A stretch of 64,000 nt of DNA from Rhizobium sp. CCGE531 (GTDB taxonomy: Bacteria > Pseudomonadota > Alphaproteobacteria > Rhizobiales > Rhizobiaceae): the NCBI RefSeq assembly GCF_003627795.1, contig NZ_CP032684.1:2085001-2149000 (forward strand). Direction: 5' to 3'. The notes under the pieces are model-generated. The model did no database searches. It saw only the letters and a program-made list of their open reading frames with translations, and was not told the DNA's origin. Position numbers and translations under genes: made by a program. Of the stretch, positions 9,671-17,816 are shown in pieces; position 1 is the stretch's first letter, and every line of letters begins with the position of its first letter.

Positions 9671-9725
9671 TCTAGAGCGGATTCAGATTTTAGGTCGAGC
9701 AGACCTAAAATCATCCGGCTCTAGT
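9671..9725. repeat. second palindrome, CTAGAGC type
   Basis: CTAGAGC at the left and GCTCTAG at the right frame an inner perfect inverted repeat, ATTTTAGGTC / GACCTAAAAT, around a 5-base loop. It sits 10 bases from the preceding palindrome, so the two may form one composite intergenic repeat. Confidence 0.7.
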
Positions 9726-9986
9726 GTTTCGTAACAAAAAACACAGCGTGTCTGTTTAGGACACTTTCACAGGGCCAATGCCATACTATATGTATGTCGT
9801 TCGAAGACCATCGAAATGCAATGGTCTTCTGTAAGTTTGATGGGAAACCGTGCAGGACGGCAGGCTTGTCCGCCAGCCAGAACGCCCCGGAGCCCGCCAA
9901 AGGTACACAATCTCCGTGCCTCGGGGAATGCCAGTGGCGAGTCCGACAGATGATATCCGCGTAGCGGGTCAGGAGATCCACAGGTA
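9726..9986 (+). promoter_or_regulatory. structured folE leader, possible THF-II riboswitch
   Basis: This 261-base leader holds no gene. The part near 9885-9935 can fold: CCCCGGAG pairs with CTCGGGG, enclosing GGTAC / GTGCC. It is followed by ATGATATCCGCG close to the AGGAG ribosome binding site. Leaders of alphaproteobacterial folE genes often carry the tetrahydrofolate-sensing folE (THF-II) motif, which makes this class likely by context. I cannot align the consensus by eye. Confidence 0.3.
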
Positions 9987-10598
9987 ATGGACGCCATTGT
10001 AAAGAATTTTCCGCAAGTCGTTGAATCCGAACGTCCGACGCAGAAGGAAGCCGAAGACGCCGTCCGCGTTCTGCTTCGCTGGGCCGGCGACGATCCGCAG
10101 CGCGAGGGCCTGCTTGATACGCCCGCGCGCGTCGCCAAGGCCTACCGCGAGCTGTTCGGCGGCTACGAACTGAACCCGGAGGATGTACTCGGCCGCACCT
10201 TTGAAGAGGTGTCCGGCTACGACGACGTCGTCTTGGTGCGTGACATTCCGTTTTTCTCGCATTGCGAACACCACATGGTGCCGATCATCGGCAAGGCGCA
10301 TGTCGCTTACCTGCCGAACGGCCGCGTGCTTGGCCTGTCCAAGATCGCGCGCGTCGTCGATATCTTCGCGCGCCGCCTGCAGACGCAGGAAGCAATGACC
10401 GCCCAGATCGCCAATGCGATCGACGACACGCTGCGCCCGCGCGGCGTTGCCGTCATGATCGAGGCCGAGCACATGTGCATGGCCATGCGCGGCGTACAGA
10501 AGCAGGGCGCGTCGACGCTGACAATGACATTCACGGGTGCCTTCAAGGCCGATCCGGCCGAGCAGGCCCGCTTCATGTCTTTGGTCCGGGGTCGCTGA
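9987..10598 (+). CDS. folE: GTP cyclohydrolase I
   Basis: 203 residues. FolE converts GTP to 7,8-dihydroneopterin triphosphate, the first step of folate synthesis. The zinc and active-site block [18 protein letters not shown] is intact, followed by [18 protein letters not shown] and the second metal/substrate block [18 protein letters not shown]. Length and motifs are those of a normal homodecameric type IA enzyme. AGGAG lies about 13 bases before the ATG. hisI follows 25 bases downstream on the same strand, so the two may be cotranscribed. Confidence 0.97.
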   Translation: MDAIVKNFPQVVESERPTQKEAEDAVRVLLRWAGDDPQREGLLDTPARVAKAYRELFGGYELNPEDVLGRTFEEVSGYDDVVLVRDIPFFSHCEHHMVPIIGKAHVAYLPNGRVLGLSKIARVVDIFARRLQTQEAMTAQIANAIDDTLRPRGVAVMIEAEHMCMAMRGVQKQGASTLTMTFTGAFKADPAEQARFMSLVRGR

Positions 10599-10623
10599 CC
10601 GGGCTTCAACGAAAGAGCTGGGG

Positions 10624-11073
10624 ATGAATCTGATTTTCAATGCGCCTTCCGAAGATAAGTCCGAGTTGGAGGACGCAGGCGATTTCACGCCTCGCTTCGA
10701 CGATCGCGGCCTGATCACCGCGATTGTCACCGATGCGCATGACGGCGAACTCCTGATGGTCGCCCATATGAATGCCGAGGCGCTCGCCCTGACGATTAAG
10801 ACGGGCACGGCGCATTATTTCAGCCGCTCGCGCGGAAAAATCTGGAAAAAGGGTGAAACCTCCGGAAACCTTCAGACGGTGAAGGAAATCCGAACGGATT
10901 GCGATCAGGATGCCATATGGCTGAAAGTGGAGGTCGCCGGACACGACGCGACGTGCCATACTGGGCGCCGTTCCTGCTTCTATCGTACGGTTGAGCTTGA
11001 AGATGGTAAGCCCGTTTTGAACGTGGTCGACGATCATCTGCATTTCGATCCGGGCGAAGTCTACAAACAGTAG
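10624..11073 (+). CDS. hisI: phosphoribosyl-AMP cyclohydrolase
   Basis: 149 residues from the ATG at 10624, with a GCTGGGG ribosome binding site directly upstream. The open frame starts inside folE but that part is not HisI-like. HisI opens the purine ring of phosphoribosyl-AMP, the third step of histidine synthesis. The signatures are [27 protein letters not shown] (here [17 protein letters not shown]), the [10 protein letters not shown] magnesium site, and the zinc cysteines in [11 protein letters not shown]. There is no HisE fusion, as in other rhizobia. Confidence 0.96.
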   Translation: MNLIFNAPSEDKSELEDAGDFTPRFDDRGLITAIVTDAHDGELLMVAHMNAEALALTIKTGTAHYFSRSRGKIWKKGETSGNLQTVKEIRTDCDQDAIWLKVEVAGHDATCHTGRRSCFYRTVELEDGKPVLNVVDDHLHFDPGEVYKQ

Positions 11074-11179
11074 ACCTGAAGGCGAAATGATCAAAGAAGC
11101 CACAACCGATATACGATTTGGAAACGAAAAAGGGACAGTGTTTTAGCGGAGGCACATCGGGCCTCGGAGGAGGCTTTAG

Positions 11180-12139
11180 ATGCTGAATTGGGGGTTGAAT
11201 CGTCACAGCGGCGGACAGAACTTGACCGGTTCAGGCCTCTCGCAGGATACGTCTACCCCGCTTCTCCCTCCCGCTCCACCCAAGAAGGTCAAGATCGCCC
11301 TGGCGCTCGGCGGCGGTGCCGCGCGAGGCTGGGCGCATATCGGCGTTCTGCGCGCGCTCGACGAGGCAGGTATTGAAGTCGGCATGATTGCCGGCACGTC
11401 GATCGGCGCCCTGGTCGGCGGCTGCTATCTCGCCGGCAAGCTTGATGAGCTCGAAGCCTTTTCCCGTTCGCTGACGATGCGCCGCATCGCCAGCCTTCTC
11501 GACCTGACCATCGGCGGCAGTGGCCTGTTCGGCGGTATGCGGCTGACCAAGCGCATGCAGGAGCACCTGGAAGGTTTCTCGATCGAGGATTTGGACCGTC
11601 CCTTCGTTGCCGTCGCGTCGGAATTGAATACCGGACATGAAGTCTGGATTGCCAATGGCTCCCTGATCACGGCGCTCAGGGCTTCCTATGCCCTACCCGG
11701 CATTTTCGAGCCGGTGCGAACCAATGGCCGTACGCTGGTCGACGGCGCCCTGGTCAATCCCGTGCCGGTTTCGGTATGCCGTTCCTATGAACAGCCGCTC
11801 GTGGCGGCGGTCAATCTGAATTACGACCTCTTCGGTCGCTCGGCCGTGGTCAAACTCAATGTCGGCCAGCTGAACGGCGATCTGGTGCGGCGTGAAGACA
11901 CGCCACCCATGAAACTTGGCATGACTGGCGTCATGGTCCAGGCTTTCAACATCATCCAGGATAGAATTGCCCGCGCTCGTCTGGCCGGCGATCCACCGGA
12001 TCTCGCGCTGCATCCACGCCTTAGCGATATCGGCCTGTCGGAGTTCCATCGCGCCGGCGAGGCTATCGAACGCGGCTACGAGGAAGCTCTGACAAGATTG
12101 CCGGAAATCCGCCGTATGCAGGAAGCCTACGCGCGCTAA
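11180..12139 (+). CDS. patatin-like phospholipase family protein
   Basis: 319 residues; GGAGG lies 7 bases before the ATG. After a 35-residue low-complexity N-terminus comes the patatin fold. It has the oxyanion loop GGGAARGWAHIG (residues 44-55), the nucleophile elbow GTSIG with Ser74, and the catalytic Asp188 in VDGALVNP. The Ser-Asp dyad is complete, so an active lipid or ester hydrolase is expected. The closest characterised relatives are RssA/YchK-type proteins. No signal peptide or membrane segment is obvious. Its stop codon abuts a palindromic intergenic repeat. Confidence 0.92.
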   Translation: MLNWGLNRHSGGQNLTGSGLSQDTSTPLLPPAPPKKVKIALALGGGAARGWAHIGVLRALDEAGIEVGMIAGTSIGALVGGCYLAGKLDELEAFSRSLTMRRIASLLDLTIGGSGLFGGMRLTKRMQEHLEGFSIEDLDRPFVAVASELNTGHEVWIANGSLITALRASYALPGIFEPVRTNGRTLVDGALVNPVPVSVCRSYEQPLVAAVNLNYDLFGRSAVVKLNVGQLNGDLVRREDTPPMKLGMTGVMVQAFNIIQDRIARARLAGDPPDLALHPRLSDIGLSEFHRAGEAIERGYEEALTRLPEIRRMQEAYAR

Positions 12140-12240
12140 AGCAATTCCAGGAAAAGTGCGCAGCGGTTTTCCGCCGGGAATTGTGAGAAAACAAAGAGAC
12201 AGAGCGGTTCAGAGTTTCCGTGAAAAGCTGAGCCGCACTA
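12138..12240. repeat. rhizobial palindromic element, two-hairpin form
   Basis: GCAATTCC (12141-12148) pairs with GGAATTGT (12176-12183) around GGAAAAGTGCGCAGCGG. A second hairpin follows, AGAGCGGTTCAG with GCTGAGCCGCACT (about 12201-12239). The element begins at the stop codon of the patatin gene. The rest of the spacer to 12406 shows nothing recognisable. Confidence 0.75.
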
Positions 12241-12406
12241 AGGTGTAAATCAAAGTTGGTAGATCAATTTGGGCCTCTCCGCCGAGAGCAGGAGAGGCTC
12301 TGTCGATGCCGGACAATCCGGCCCTTCGCTTTCTGCTCAAGACGTTCTCCGCGACAATCGACCCGCTGGGTCGATTGCTTCGGCGACACCGAACCGCTCC
12401 TCACCC

Positions 12407-12841
12407 TCACCCGGCGATATAGGCTTTGATCTGCTCGGCCTCGAGTTCGATCTCGCGGATGCGCCATTTGACGACGTCGCCGATCGAGATGATGCCGGAA
12501 AGCTTGCCTTTTTCCTCGACGGGGACGTGACGGAAGCGGCGCATCGTCATCAGCTCCATCAACTCGTCGGTCGTGGTGTCTTCCTTGCAGCGATGCACCT
12601 TCGCCGTCATCAGCGAGGCGATCGGCTTTTCAAGGCATTCATGGCCATACTTGGCAACGGCATTGACGACATCCCGCTCGGTGAAGATGCCGGAAATCTT
12701 ACCGCCCGGCCCGACGACCACGATGGCGCCGATGCGCTTCTCGTTGAGAATCTTCGCGGCCTCGGCAACGGTCGTGTTGCCGCCGGTCGTAACGACGTCG
12801 CGACCCTTGGCTTCCAGTATGGCCTTTACGGAAACTGGCAT
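12407..12841 (-). CDS. CBS domain-containing protein
   Basis: 144 residues from the ATG at 12841, which has a strong GGGAGG ribosome binding site. Two CBS motifs fill the protein: VSVKAILEAKGRDVVTTG with IGAIVVVGPGGKISGIFTERD (residues about 5-70), and SLMTAKVHRCKEDTT with VPVEEKGKLSGIISIGDVVK (about 75-130). Paired CBS domains bind adenine nucleotides and usually sense energy state or regulate partner proteins. No other domain is attached, so it is a stand-alone CBS pair. No operon partner is apparent. Confidence 0.93.
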   Translation of the reverse strand: MPVSVKAILEAKGRDVVTTGGNTTVAEAAKILNEKRIGAIVVVGPGGKISGIFTERDVVNAVAKYGHECLEKPIASLMTAKVHRCKEDTTTDELMELMTMRRFRHVPVEEKGKLSGIISIGDVVKWRIREIELEAEQIKAYIAG

Positions 12842-13005
12842 TCGATCCTCCCATCTCGAAAGCATGATGAACACTTGAAGGTCCGATATGTTCCGAAATT
12901 ACCCCCGGAGCTCAAACCGGCGCCTGCCCGTCGGTCGGGTCGATCTCCTCTATCCGCGACCGACGGATGATAATGGTGCGCCTGTGTCTGCGAGAAAGCA
13001 ACAGC

Positions 13006-13776
13006 TCATTCATCGAGCGCTAAGGGTTCCTGGGCCTCCTCGCGCGGCTGCCGGTCGAACAATGCAAAAAGCAGAAATCCGAACAGGAAGCCACCGATAT
13101 GGGCATCCCATGCGACCGGCTGCGAACTGTCGCCGGCAAGCGTGATTCCGAAGGCGACGAGCGCATTACCGGCAATCCACATGACGATATAGGCAACGAC
13201 GGTACGGCTTCGAAGCGAGCCGAGAATGGTGAGACGCGGATTGAGATGCGTCTCCCGCATGGAGATCCGCCGACCGTCCATGGCCGGGAAAGCGAAGCGG
13301 CAAGCCGCACCCATGAGCGCCGAGACGACCCCGGACGCCCCTATCAGAAGCGTCTGGTCACCCCAGTAGAGTGCGGCATGCATGAAGGCGGAAGCTGCGG
13401 ATGAGAAAATCCAGAAAATGACGTAGCGCAGCGTTCCGATGCGCCGCGCCACGGGTGCCGCGAAAACCATCAGCCACAGACTATTGAAGACGATGTGCTC
13501 GATCCCGCCGTGCAGCAGAGAATAGGTGACCGGCGTCCAAAGCCATTCCAGGCCCTGCTGCGCCAGGGGAAAGGCATAGCGGGCCGGGATGAAGCTGAAG
13601 GTGAAATAAATCCAGTTCAGCGTATCGTCCGACCACCACGGCAGGTTCATGACCGCGAAAACGATGATCAGGACGGCCAGGCTTGCCAGAATGACGGGAG
13701 GCAGATTGAAAGCCGGGGTTCGTTGCCGCGGCCGCGGATCTTCCGGCTCTTGGCGCGGCAGCTGTTCGTCATCCAT
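13006..13776 (-). CDS. rhomboid family intramembrane serine protease
   Basis: 256 residues from the ATG at 13776; the longer open frame to 13950 crosses a terminator and is not plausible. A Pro/Arg-rich cytoplasmic N-terminus precedes six membrane segments starting at residue 28. The catalytic serine lies in GASG (Ser148) and the partner histidine in WDAHIGGFLFG (His226); HGGIEHIVFNSLWL is the conserved loop/TM2 block. An active rhomboid that cuts substrates within the inner membrane is expected. A terminator-like hairpin lies 53 bases upstream of the start on the same strand, which could attenuate this gene. Confidence 0.92.
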   Translation of the reverse strand: MDDEQLPRQEPEDPRPRQRTPAFNLPPVILASLAVLIIVFAVMNLPWWSDDTLNWIYFTFSFIPARYAFPLAQQGLEWLWTPVTYSLLHGGIEHIVFNSLWLMVFAAPVARRIGTLRYVIFWIFSSAASAFMHAALYWGDQTLLIGASGVVSALMGAACRFAFPAMDGRRISMRETHLNPRLTILGSLRSRTVVAYIVMWIAGNALVAFGITLAGDSSQPVAWDAHIGGFLFGFLLFALFDRQPREEAQEPLALDE

Positions 13777-13828
13777 GTCTTGCTCGGCTTTTCTATGAAG
13801 GTCACCGACACATAGCGCAGTGAAAATC

Positions 13829-13860
13829 AAAAAAAAAGCCGCCCAGCAACGCCGGGCGGC
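13829..13860 (-). terminator. intrinsic terminator upstream of the rhomboid gene
   Basis: Read on the minus strand, a GCCGCCC/GGGCGGC stem (13838-13860) with a 9-base loop is followed by nine Ts (13829-13837). This is a textbook intrinsic terminator. It must end a leftward transcript that begins between it and the divergent PAS gene. Confidence 0.85.
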
Positions 13861-14060
13861 GATCGGGCGCTTCTTCCGGAATTGGCCTTGAGGGCCGGTC
13901 CGGCGCCCGTGAAGTTCGTGCTGAAGGTCACTTCGTGAAGTGATGAACAATTCCTTTCATTTGCCGGCGCGAAAGGCAATCGAAACCATTCGTTAACCCT
14001 AACGACGCTGCTGTGGCATGGAATTCGCAACGCTGGAACTGGAGGCAATGAATGTCTCGG
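13838..14060 (-). ncRNA. candidate small RNA or attenuated leader
   Basis: No convincing gene lies in this roughly 220-base stretch, yet a strong leftward terminator closes it. The region contains TCACTTCGTGAAGTGA (13928-13943), a near-perfect palindrome, and repeated GAAGT/ACTTC blocks that can pair. A 10-codon leftward frame (MKGIVHHFTK) lies inside; a 17-codon rightward frame (MNNSFHLPARKA...) also exists. It could be a trans-acting sRNA or the 5' leader of the rhomboid mRNA. The promoter end is uncertain. Confidence 0.35.
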
Positions 14061-14091
14061 CAATTGAATTGAAATGGGACACGGACGCGGT

Positions 14092-14754
14092 ATGCGCCAG
14101 AAGACGAGCATCGACATATTTACCTATTGGGAACAGATACGCGGCAGCGCGGATGCCCCCTTGCGCAATTTGATACAGCCGTTGGCCGTCAGTCATATTC
14201 TTCCGGAGTTGTTCATCCTGGAAAATACCGCGGACGACAATCCGCGTTTCCGGCTGGCCGGTACGGCGATCTGCAATCTCATGGGGCGCGAGATTCGCGG
14301 CGAAAATTTCGCGGCGCTATGGGCCAGCAGCCAACAGGACGATCCGGTGCGCATCGCCGCCGGCGTGATGACGCACGTCATTCCAGCCTCCATCCATGCC
14401 ACGGGCTATTGCATCAGCGGCCGCAGCATGACCTTCGAAATGATATTGATGCCGGTACGGTCATCCAGCGACATTTGCGACAGGTTGCTGGGATGCCTGA
14501 CGCCCACCATTCATTCGACATGGCTCGGCAATGAGCGTCTGGAATTTCTGGCGCTGGACCGCAGCCGTTTGCTCTACGAGCGCCCGGCGCGGCTCGTGGA
14601 CCCTCCTCCCCATCCCGATCCGACGGATCTTCTGCCGCTTCAGGGAGGCACCGGTCTCGCTGAATGGATGCGCCGAAAGTTGAACCAAGCAAAGAATAGC
14701 CGCGATCATGCCAGAATTGACCCGGTACGGGACAGAATCGGCCGTCGCCTTTGA
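14092..14754 (+). CDS. PAS_5 domain-containing protein
   Basis: 220 residues from the ATG at 14092; an ATG at 14074 is also possible. The block SIDIFTYWEQIRG, then LPELFILE, FRLAGTAICNLMGREIRGENF is the PAS_5 (PF07310) pattern of small alphaproteobacterial PAS proteins. No kinase, cyclase or DNA-binding domain is attached, so any signal would be passed by protein-protein contact. The C-terminus is rich in Arg/Asp/Pro and looks flexible. It is followed by a PilZ protein on the same strand, a common pairing in rhizobia. Confidence 0.8.
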   Translation: MRQKTSIDIFTYWEQIRGSADAPLRNLIQPLAVSHILPELFILENTADDNPRFRLAGTAICNLMGREIRGENFAALWASSQQDDPVRIAAGVMTHVIPASIHATGYCISGRSMTFEMILMPVRSSSDICDRLLGCLTPTIHSTWLGNERLEFLALDRSRLLYERPARLVDPPPHPDPTDLLPLQGGTGLAEWMRRKLNQAKNSRDHARIDPVRDRIGRRL

Positions 14755-14837
14755 GTTATGCCTCAGGAAAGACAACCTTACTTTAAGGAGTTGCGGCTAA
14801 TAGTTGGAAGAGACGCAATAGGATTCAAGACGCTTCC

Positions 14838-15467
14838 ATGCACTCGTTCCAGTCGGCCCAAGCGACTCGGCCCAACCAATTGGCAGGCAATGCCGTCCGC
14901 GGTGATCAACGGACCTTTCAGCGGGTTCCGATCAACATGCAGGGCCGTCTGATGCTGGCCAATTATGAGGAGTTCGAGTGTCTGGTGACGGAGATGTCGC
15001 CGGGCGATCTCTATGTCACCTGCGTGGGACGTCCGCGTGCCGACGAGCGGGTCATTGCCTATATCGACCATCTTGGCCGCGTCGAGGGCAATGTCGTAGC
15101 CGTTGACGGCCGTGGTTTCAGCATGTCGATCAACGCGACCGAGCGCAAGCGCGAGAAGCTTGCAGCTCAGCTGACCTGGCTTGCCAACAAGCATGAGCTT
15201 GGCCTGCCGGAAGACCGTCGTCACGACCGCCTGACGCCGCGTGATGTGCGCAGCGAACTCACCCTCGATGACGGCACGAAATATGTCTGCCGCATCATGG
15301 ATCTCTCACTTTCGGGCGCCGCCGTCGACGTCGAGGTACGCCCGGCGATCGGGACGCCGGTACGTCTCGGCAACATGCGGGGCCGCGTCGTGCGCCATTT
15401 CGTGGAAGGCGTGGCGATCGAGTTTCTCTCCCTGCAGTCGCGCGAGACCTTGCGCGAATTTCTCTGA
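14838..15467 (+). CDS. PilZ domain-containing protein (two PilZ modules)
   Basis: 209 residues. The first PilZ-like module (about 25-115) carries an RTFQR box matching the RxxxR c-di-GMP motif and TEMSPGDLYV in place of the D/NxSxxG motif. The second (about 125-205) starts RRHDR-LTPRD and has the clear DLSLSGAAVDV motif. Both contain beta strands typical of the fold. A cytosolic c-di-GMP-responsive regulator of motility or surface polysaccharide is a reasonable inference. Which module binds the ligand cannot be told by eye. It follows the PAS gene by 83 bases. Confidence 0.88.
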   Translation: MHSFQSAQATRPNQLAGNAVRGDQRTFQRVPINMQGRLMLANYEEFECLVTEMSPGDLYVTCVGRPRADERVIAYIDHLGRVEGNVVAVDGRGFSMSINATERKREKLAAQLTWLANKHELGLPEDRRHDRLTPRDVRSELTLDDGTKYVCRIMDLSLSGAAVDVEVRPAIGTPVRLGNMRGRVVRHFVEGVAIEFLSLQSRETLREFL

Positions 15468-15524
15468 TACTGTCATCCTCCTGTCACGCAGCGCCGCGAA
15501 ACAGCGACGCTTGTCTTTTCCTTG

Positions 15525-16502
15525 ATGCGTGACGGCAAGATGCTCTACCCGGACACAACTCCCTTCGATGAAGGCCTGCTTGACGTCGGCGATAGCCAGC
15601 GGATTTGTTGGATGCTATCGGGCAATCCAGAAGGTATTCCCGTCCTCATCCTGCACGGCGGTCCTGGATCCGGCAGCTCCGCCGGGACGCGACGCTATTT
15701 CGACCCGCAATATTACCGGATCATTCAGTTCGACCAGCGCGGCTGCGGAGGCAGTCACCCGCATGCGTCGGAACCGGCGATCGCTCTCTCGGCCAACACC
15801 ACATGGCATTCCATTACCGATATCGAGCAATTGCGGTTGGAGCTCGGTGTCGAACGCTGGATCGTATTCGGCAACTCGTGGGGCTGCACGCTTGCGCTGA
15901 TCTATGCCGAAACCCACCCGCATCGAGTCGAAGCCTTGCTGCTCGTCGGCGTCACCATGACGAGACAATCCGAAATTGATTGGCTTTATCGCGGACTTGG
16001 CCGGTTCTTTCCGCAGGAATGGGCGCGCTTTCGGGCTGCAGTGCCAGAACAGGATCGCCACGGCGATCTGGTAGCCGCCTATTATCGTCGTCTATGCGAT
16101 CCGGATCCCGCAATTCATGTGAAAGCCGCCAGGGACTGGCACGACTGGGAGGCTGCCTCGATCCTGGTCGATCCGCGTGCGACCCTGTCGCCGCGCTGGT
16201 CCGATCCACGCTATCTGACGGCGCGGGCACGGATCATCACTCACTATTTTCACCATCTGGCCTGGCTTGAGGATCGGCAGATCCTGCGCGATATCCATCG
16301 GCTTGCCGGCATCCCCTGCACGATGATCCAGGGACGGCTGGATCTGGAGGCACCGGTCGTCACCGCCTGGGAATTGTCGCAGGCCTGGCCGGAAGCAGAT
16401 CTTGTGATCGTCGCGAATGCTGCCCACTCGCCCGTAGTCGCCGAAATGGCCGCGGCGATCATTCGTGCGACCGACGGCCTTCGCAGCGATTTCAAGCGAT
16501 AA
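15525..16502 (+). CDS. pip: prolyl aminopeptidase-like alpha/beta hydrolase
   Basis: 325 residues from the ATG at 15525. It has the S33 family layout: HGGPGSG oxyanion loop (44-50), FDQRGCGGSHPHA, then the nucleophile elbow GNSWGCT with Ser118. QGRLDLEAP supplies the Asp and AAHS the His near the C-terminus. Proline iminopeptidases remove N-terminal proline from small peptides in the cytosol. Differences from the usual GGSWGSTL and QGRYDVVCP boxes make substrate specificity less certain. The start of the usual LDVGDSQRICW module is conserved. Confidence 0.85.
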   Translation: MRDGKMLYPDTTPFDEGLLDVGDSQRICWMLSGNPEGIPVLILHGGPGSGSSAGTRRYFDPQYYRIIQFDQRGCGGSHPHASEPAIALSANTTWHSITDIEQLRLELGVERWIVFGNSWGCTLALIYAETHPHRVEALLLVGVTMTRQSEIDWLYRGLGRFFPQEWARFRAAVPEQDRHGDLVAAYYRRLCDPDPAIHVKAARDWHDWEAASILVDPRATLSPRWSDPRYLTARARIITHYFHHLAWLEDRQILRDIHRLAGIPCTMIQGRLDLEAPVVTAWELSQAWPEADLVIVANAAHSPVVAEMAAAIIRATDGLRSDFKR

Positions 16503-16891
16503 AAATCCAAAATATTTTTTGAGCCGGCTTTCTCAAAATGGGACGCGTCCGGCCACAAACGGCCGTTTTCAGCGCCTCGATAGGGCGTCGGCGCGATTGC
16601 CATGTTTCATTGTGGCACGCTTTCGGTCGAAAGCGACCCCTCGATGTTAAGAAATCCATTTCGGGAAATCCTTTCAGCGCAGCACGATGCGGGATTTCGC
16701 CTCCTCGCATCCAATACCGAAATCACTCAAATTTTAATCGAATTTTCCGCGAACTTGAATCAAGTTTTCTGCGCGTTTTATGAAAGTTTGATCCAGATTT
16801 GAATAAACTAAGTCCTTAATTTTATTGCGCAATTTTGCGCAGGATAAAAACATGCGTGTCATTCTGATCCCAATAAAAAAGGGACAGGGAC
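16503..16891 (+). other. AT-rich spacer without a gene
   Basis: This 389-base spacer is clearly richer in A and T than its neighbours. TTTTGAG/CTCAAAA (16516-16537) could form a weak hairpin after pip. The final 60 bases lead to a good AAAAAAGGGACAGGGAC ribosome binding region. A short frame starting MRVILIPIKKGQG overlaps the next gene's start but is probably not a real gene. Promoters for the downstream gene are likely here, but I see no certain -35/-10 pair. Confidence 0.5.
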
Positions 16892-17497
16892 ATGAACCTT
16901 CAATTCGCAATTCGCGGCGGCGCCGCGTTGATACTCGCCACTCTTGGCTTCTTCGGTCTTGCTCAGGCCGCACCCGCCAACATGACGATCACCGGCGATG
17001 CCGCTCCTCCGATCGGCCACTATGAGTTCTGCAAGGAAAATCCGCGGGAATGCGTCTATGCCGGCGGCGATGCCGGTCCGATCATCCTCACGCAGGACAG
17101 CTGGAAGACAATCCTGAAGGTCAACTACACCGTCAATACGACGATCAAGCCGATGACCGACATGGAACTCTACGGCGTCGAAGAGAAATGGGCCATCCCG
17201 ACAACCGCCGGCGACTGCGAGGATTTCGCCCTGCTGAAGCGCAAGCAGCTGATCGATGCCGGCTTCTCGCCTTCCGATCTGCTCATGACCGTCGTGCTGC
17301 AGCCGAACGGCGAAGGCCACGCCGTCCTGACGGTTCGCACCGATCGCGGCGACTTCGTCCTCGACAACATGCGCAACAAGGTGAAGCTCTGGTCCGAGAC
17401 CGAATACACCTTCCTCAAGCGTCAATCCGCGGATGATCCGGCCCGCTGGGTCAAGATACAGGATGGCCGCGCCGTCGCAGTCGGCAGCTTGAAGTAA
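16892..17497 (+). CDS. transglutaminase-like cysteine peptidase (BTLCP)
   Basis: 201 residues. A signal peptide (residues 1-26, ending GLAQAA) directs it to the periplasm. The bacterial transglutaminase-like cysteine proteinase core (PF06035) shows a full triad: Cys109 in GDCEDFAL, His143 in EGHAVLTV and Asp158 in VLDN. LapG of Pseudomonas, which releases a surface adhesin, belongs to this family. In rhizobia several short paralogues exist and their substrates are mostly unknown. A GGGACAGGGAC stretch precedes the ATG. It stands alone. Confidence 0.9.
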   Translation: MNLQFAIRGGAALILATLGFFGLAQAAPANMTITGDAAPPIGHYEFCKENPRECVYAGGDAGPIILTQDSWKTILKVNYTVNTTIKPMTDMELYGVEEKWAIPTTAGDCEDFALLKRKQLIDAGFSPSDLLMTVVLQPNGEGHAVLTVRTDRGDFVLDNMRNKVKLWSETEYTFLKRQSADDPARWVKIQDGRAVAVGSLK

Positions 17498-17700
17498 GCC
17501 TTCGGCATACACGATCGTCGGCGTCGACGGTCAAAGTCCAAGGCCCGGTCTCGTCCCCTGATTTCTGTCCAGGCCGGTGCCTCTGAGCCGTTCCCACTGT
17601 CCCGGGGAACGGCTCTTTTCTATTGAGCGGCGCCCTGAAAGCGGGTGCGGGCAATTTCCTGAGAATTAACTGTGCCGTTAGCATGGCTTGCGATGTATAT

Positions 17701-17716
17701 TTAACCACCGGTTAAC
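17701..17716. promoter_or_regulatory. CtrA-type binding site
   Basis: TTAACCACCGGTTAAC is an exact TTAA-N7-TTAAC match to the full CtrA site known from Caulobacter and rhizobia. It lies 100 bases before the start of the membrane protein at 17817, where a cell-cycle-controlled promoter would be expected. Confidence 0.6.
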
Positions 17717-17816
17717 CATCGTGGCGCCAATCATCATTTCCAATGAGACTCATCCAGTCAGGCGCCGCGCGGCTCGGCCATTGGCAGCCGGAGCGGAAGG
17801 AAATGAAGGCAACAGC

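Noticed and set aside
13827..14117. 96-codon minus-strand frame across the terminator before the rhomboid gene
   Set aside because: It runs through a strong terminator and has no domain or ribosome binding site.
16825..17025. 66-codon frame overlapping the transglutaminase-like gene start
   Set aside because: It has no good ribosome binding site of its own and ends in Arg-rich out-of-frame sequence inside the real gene.
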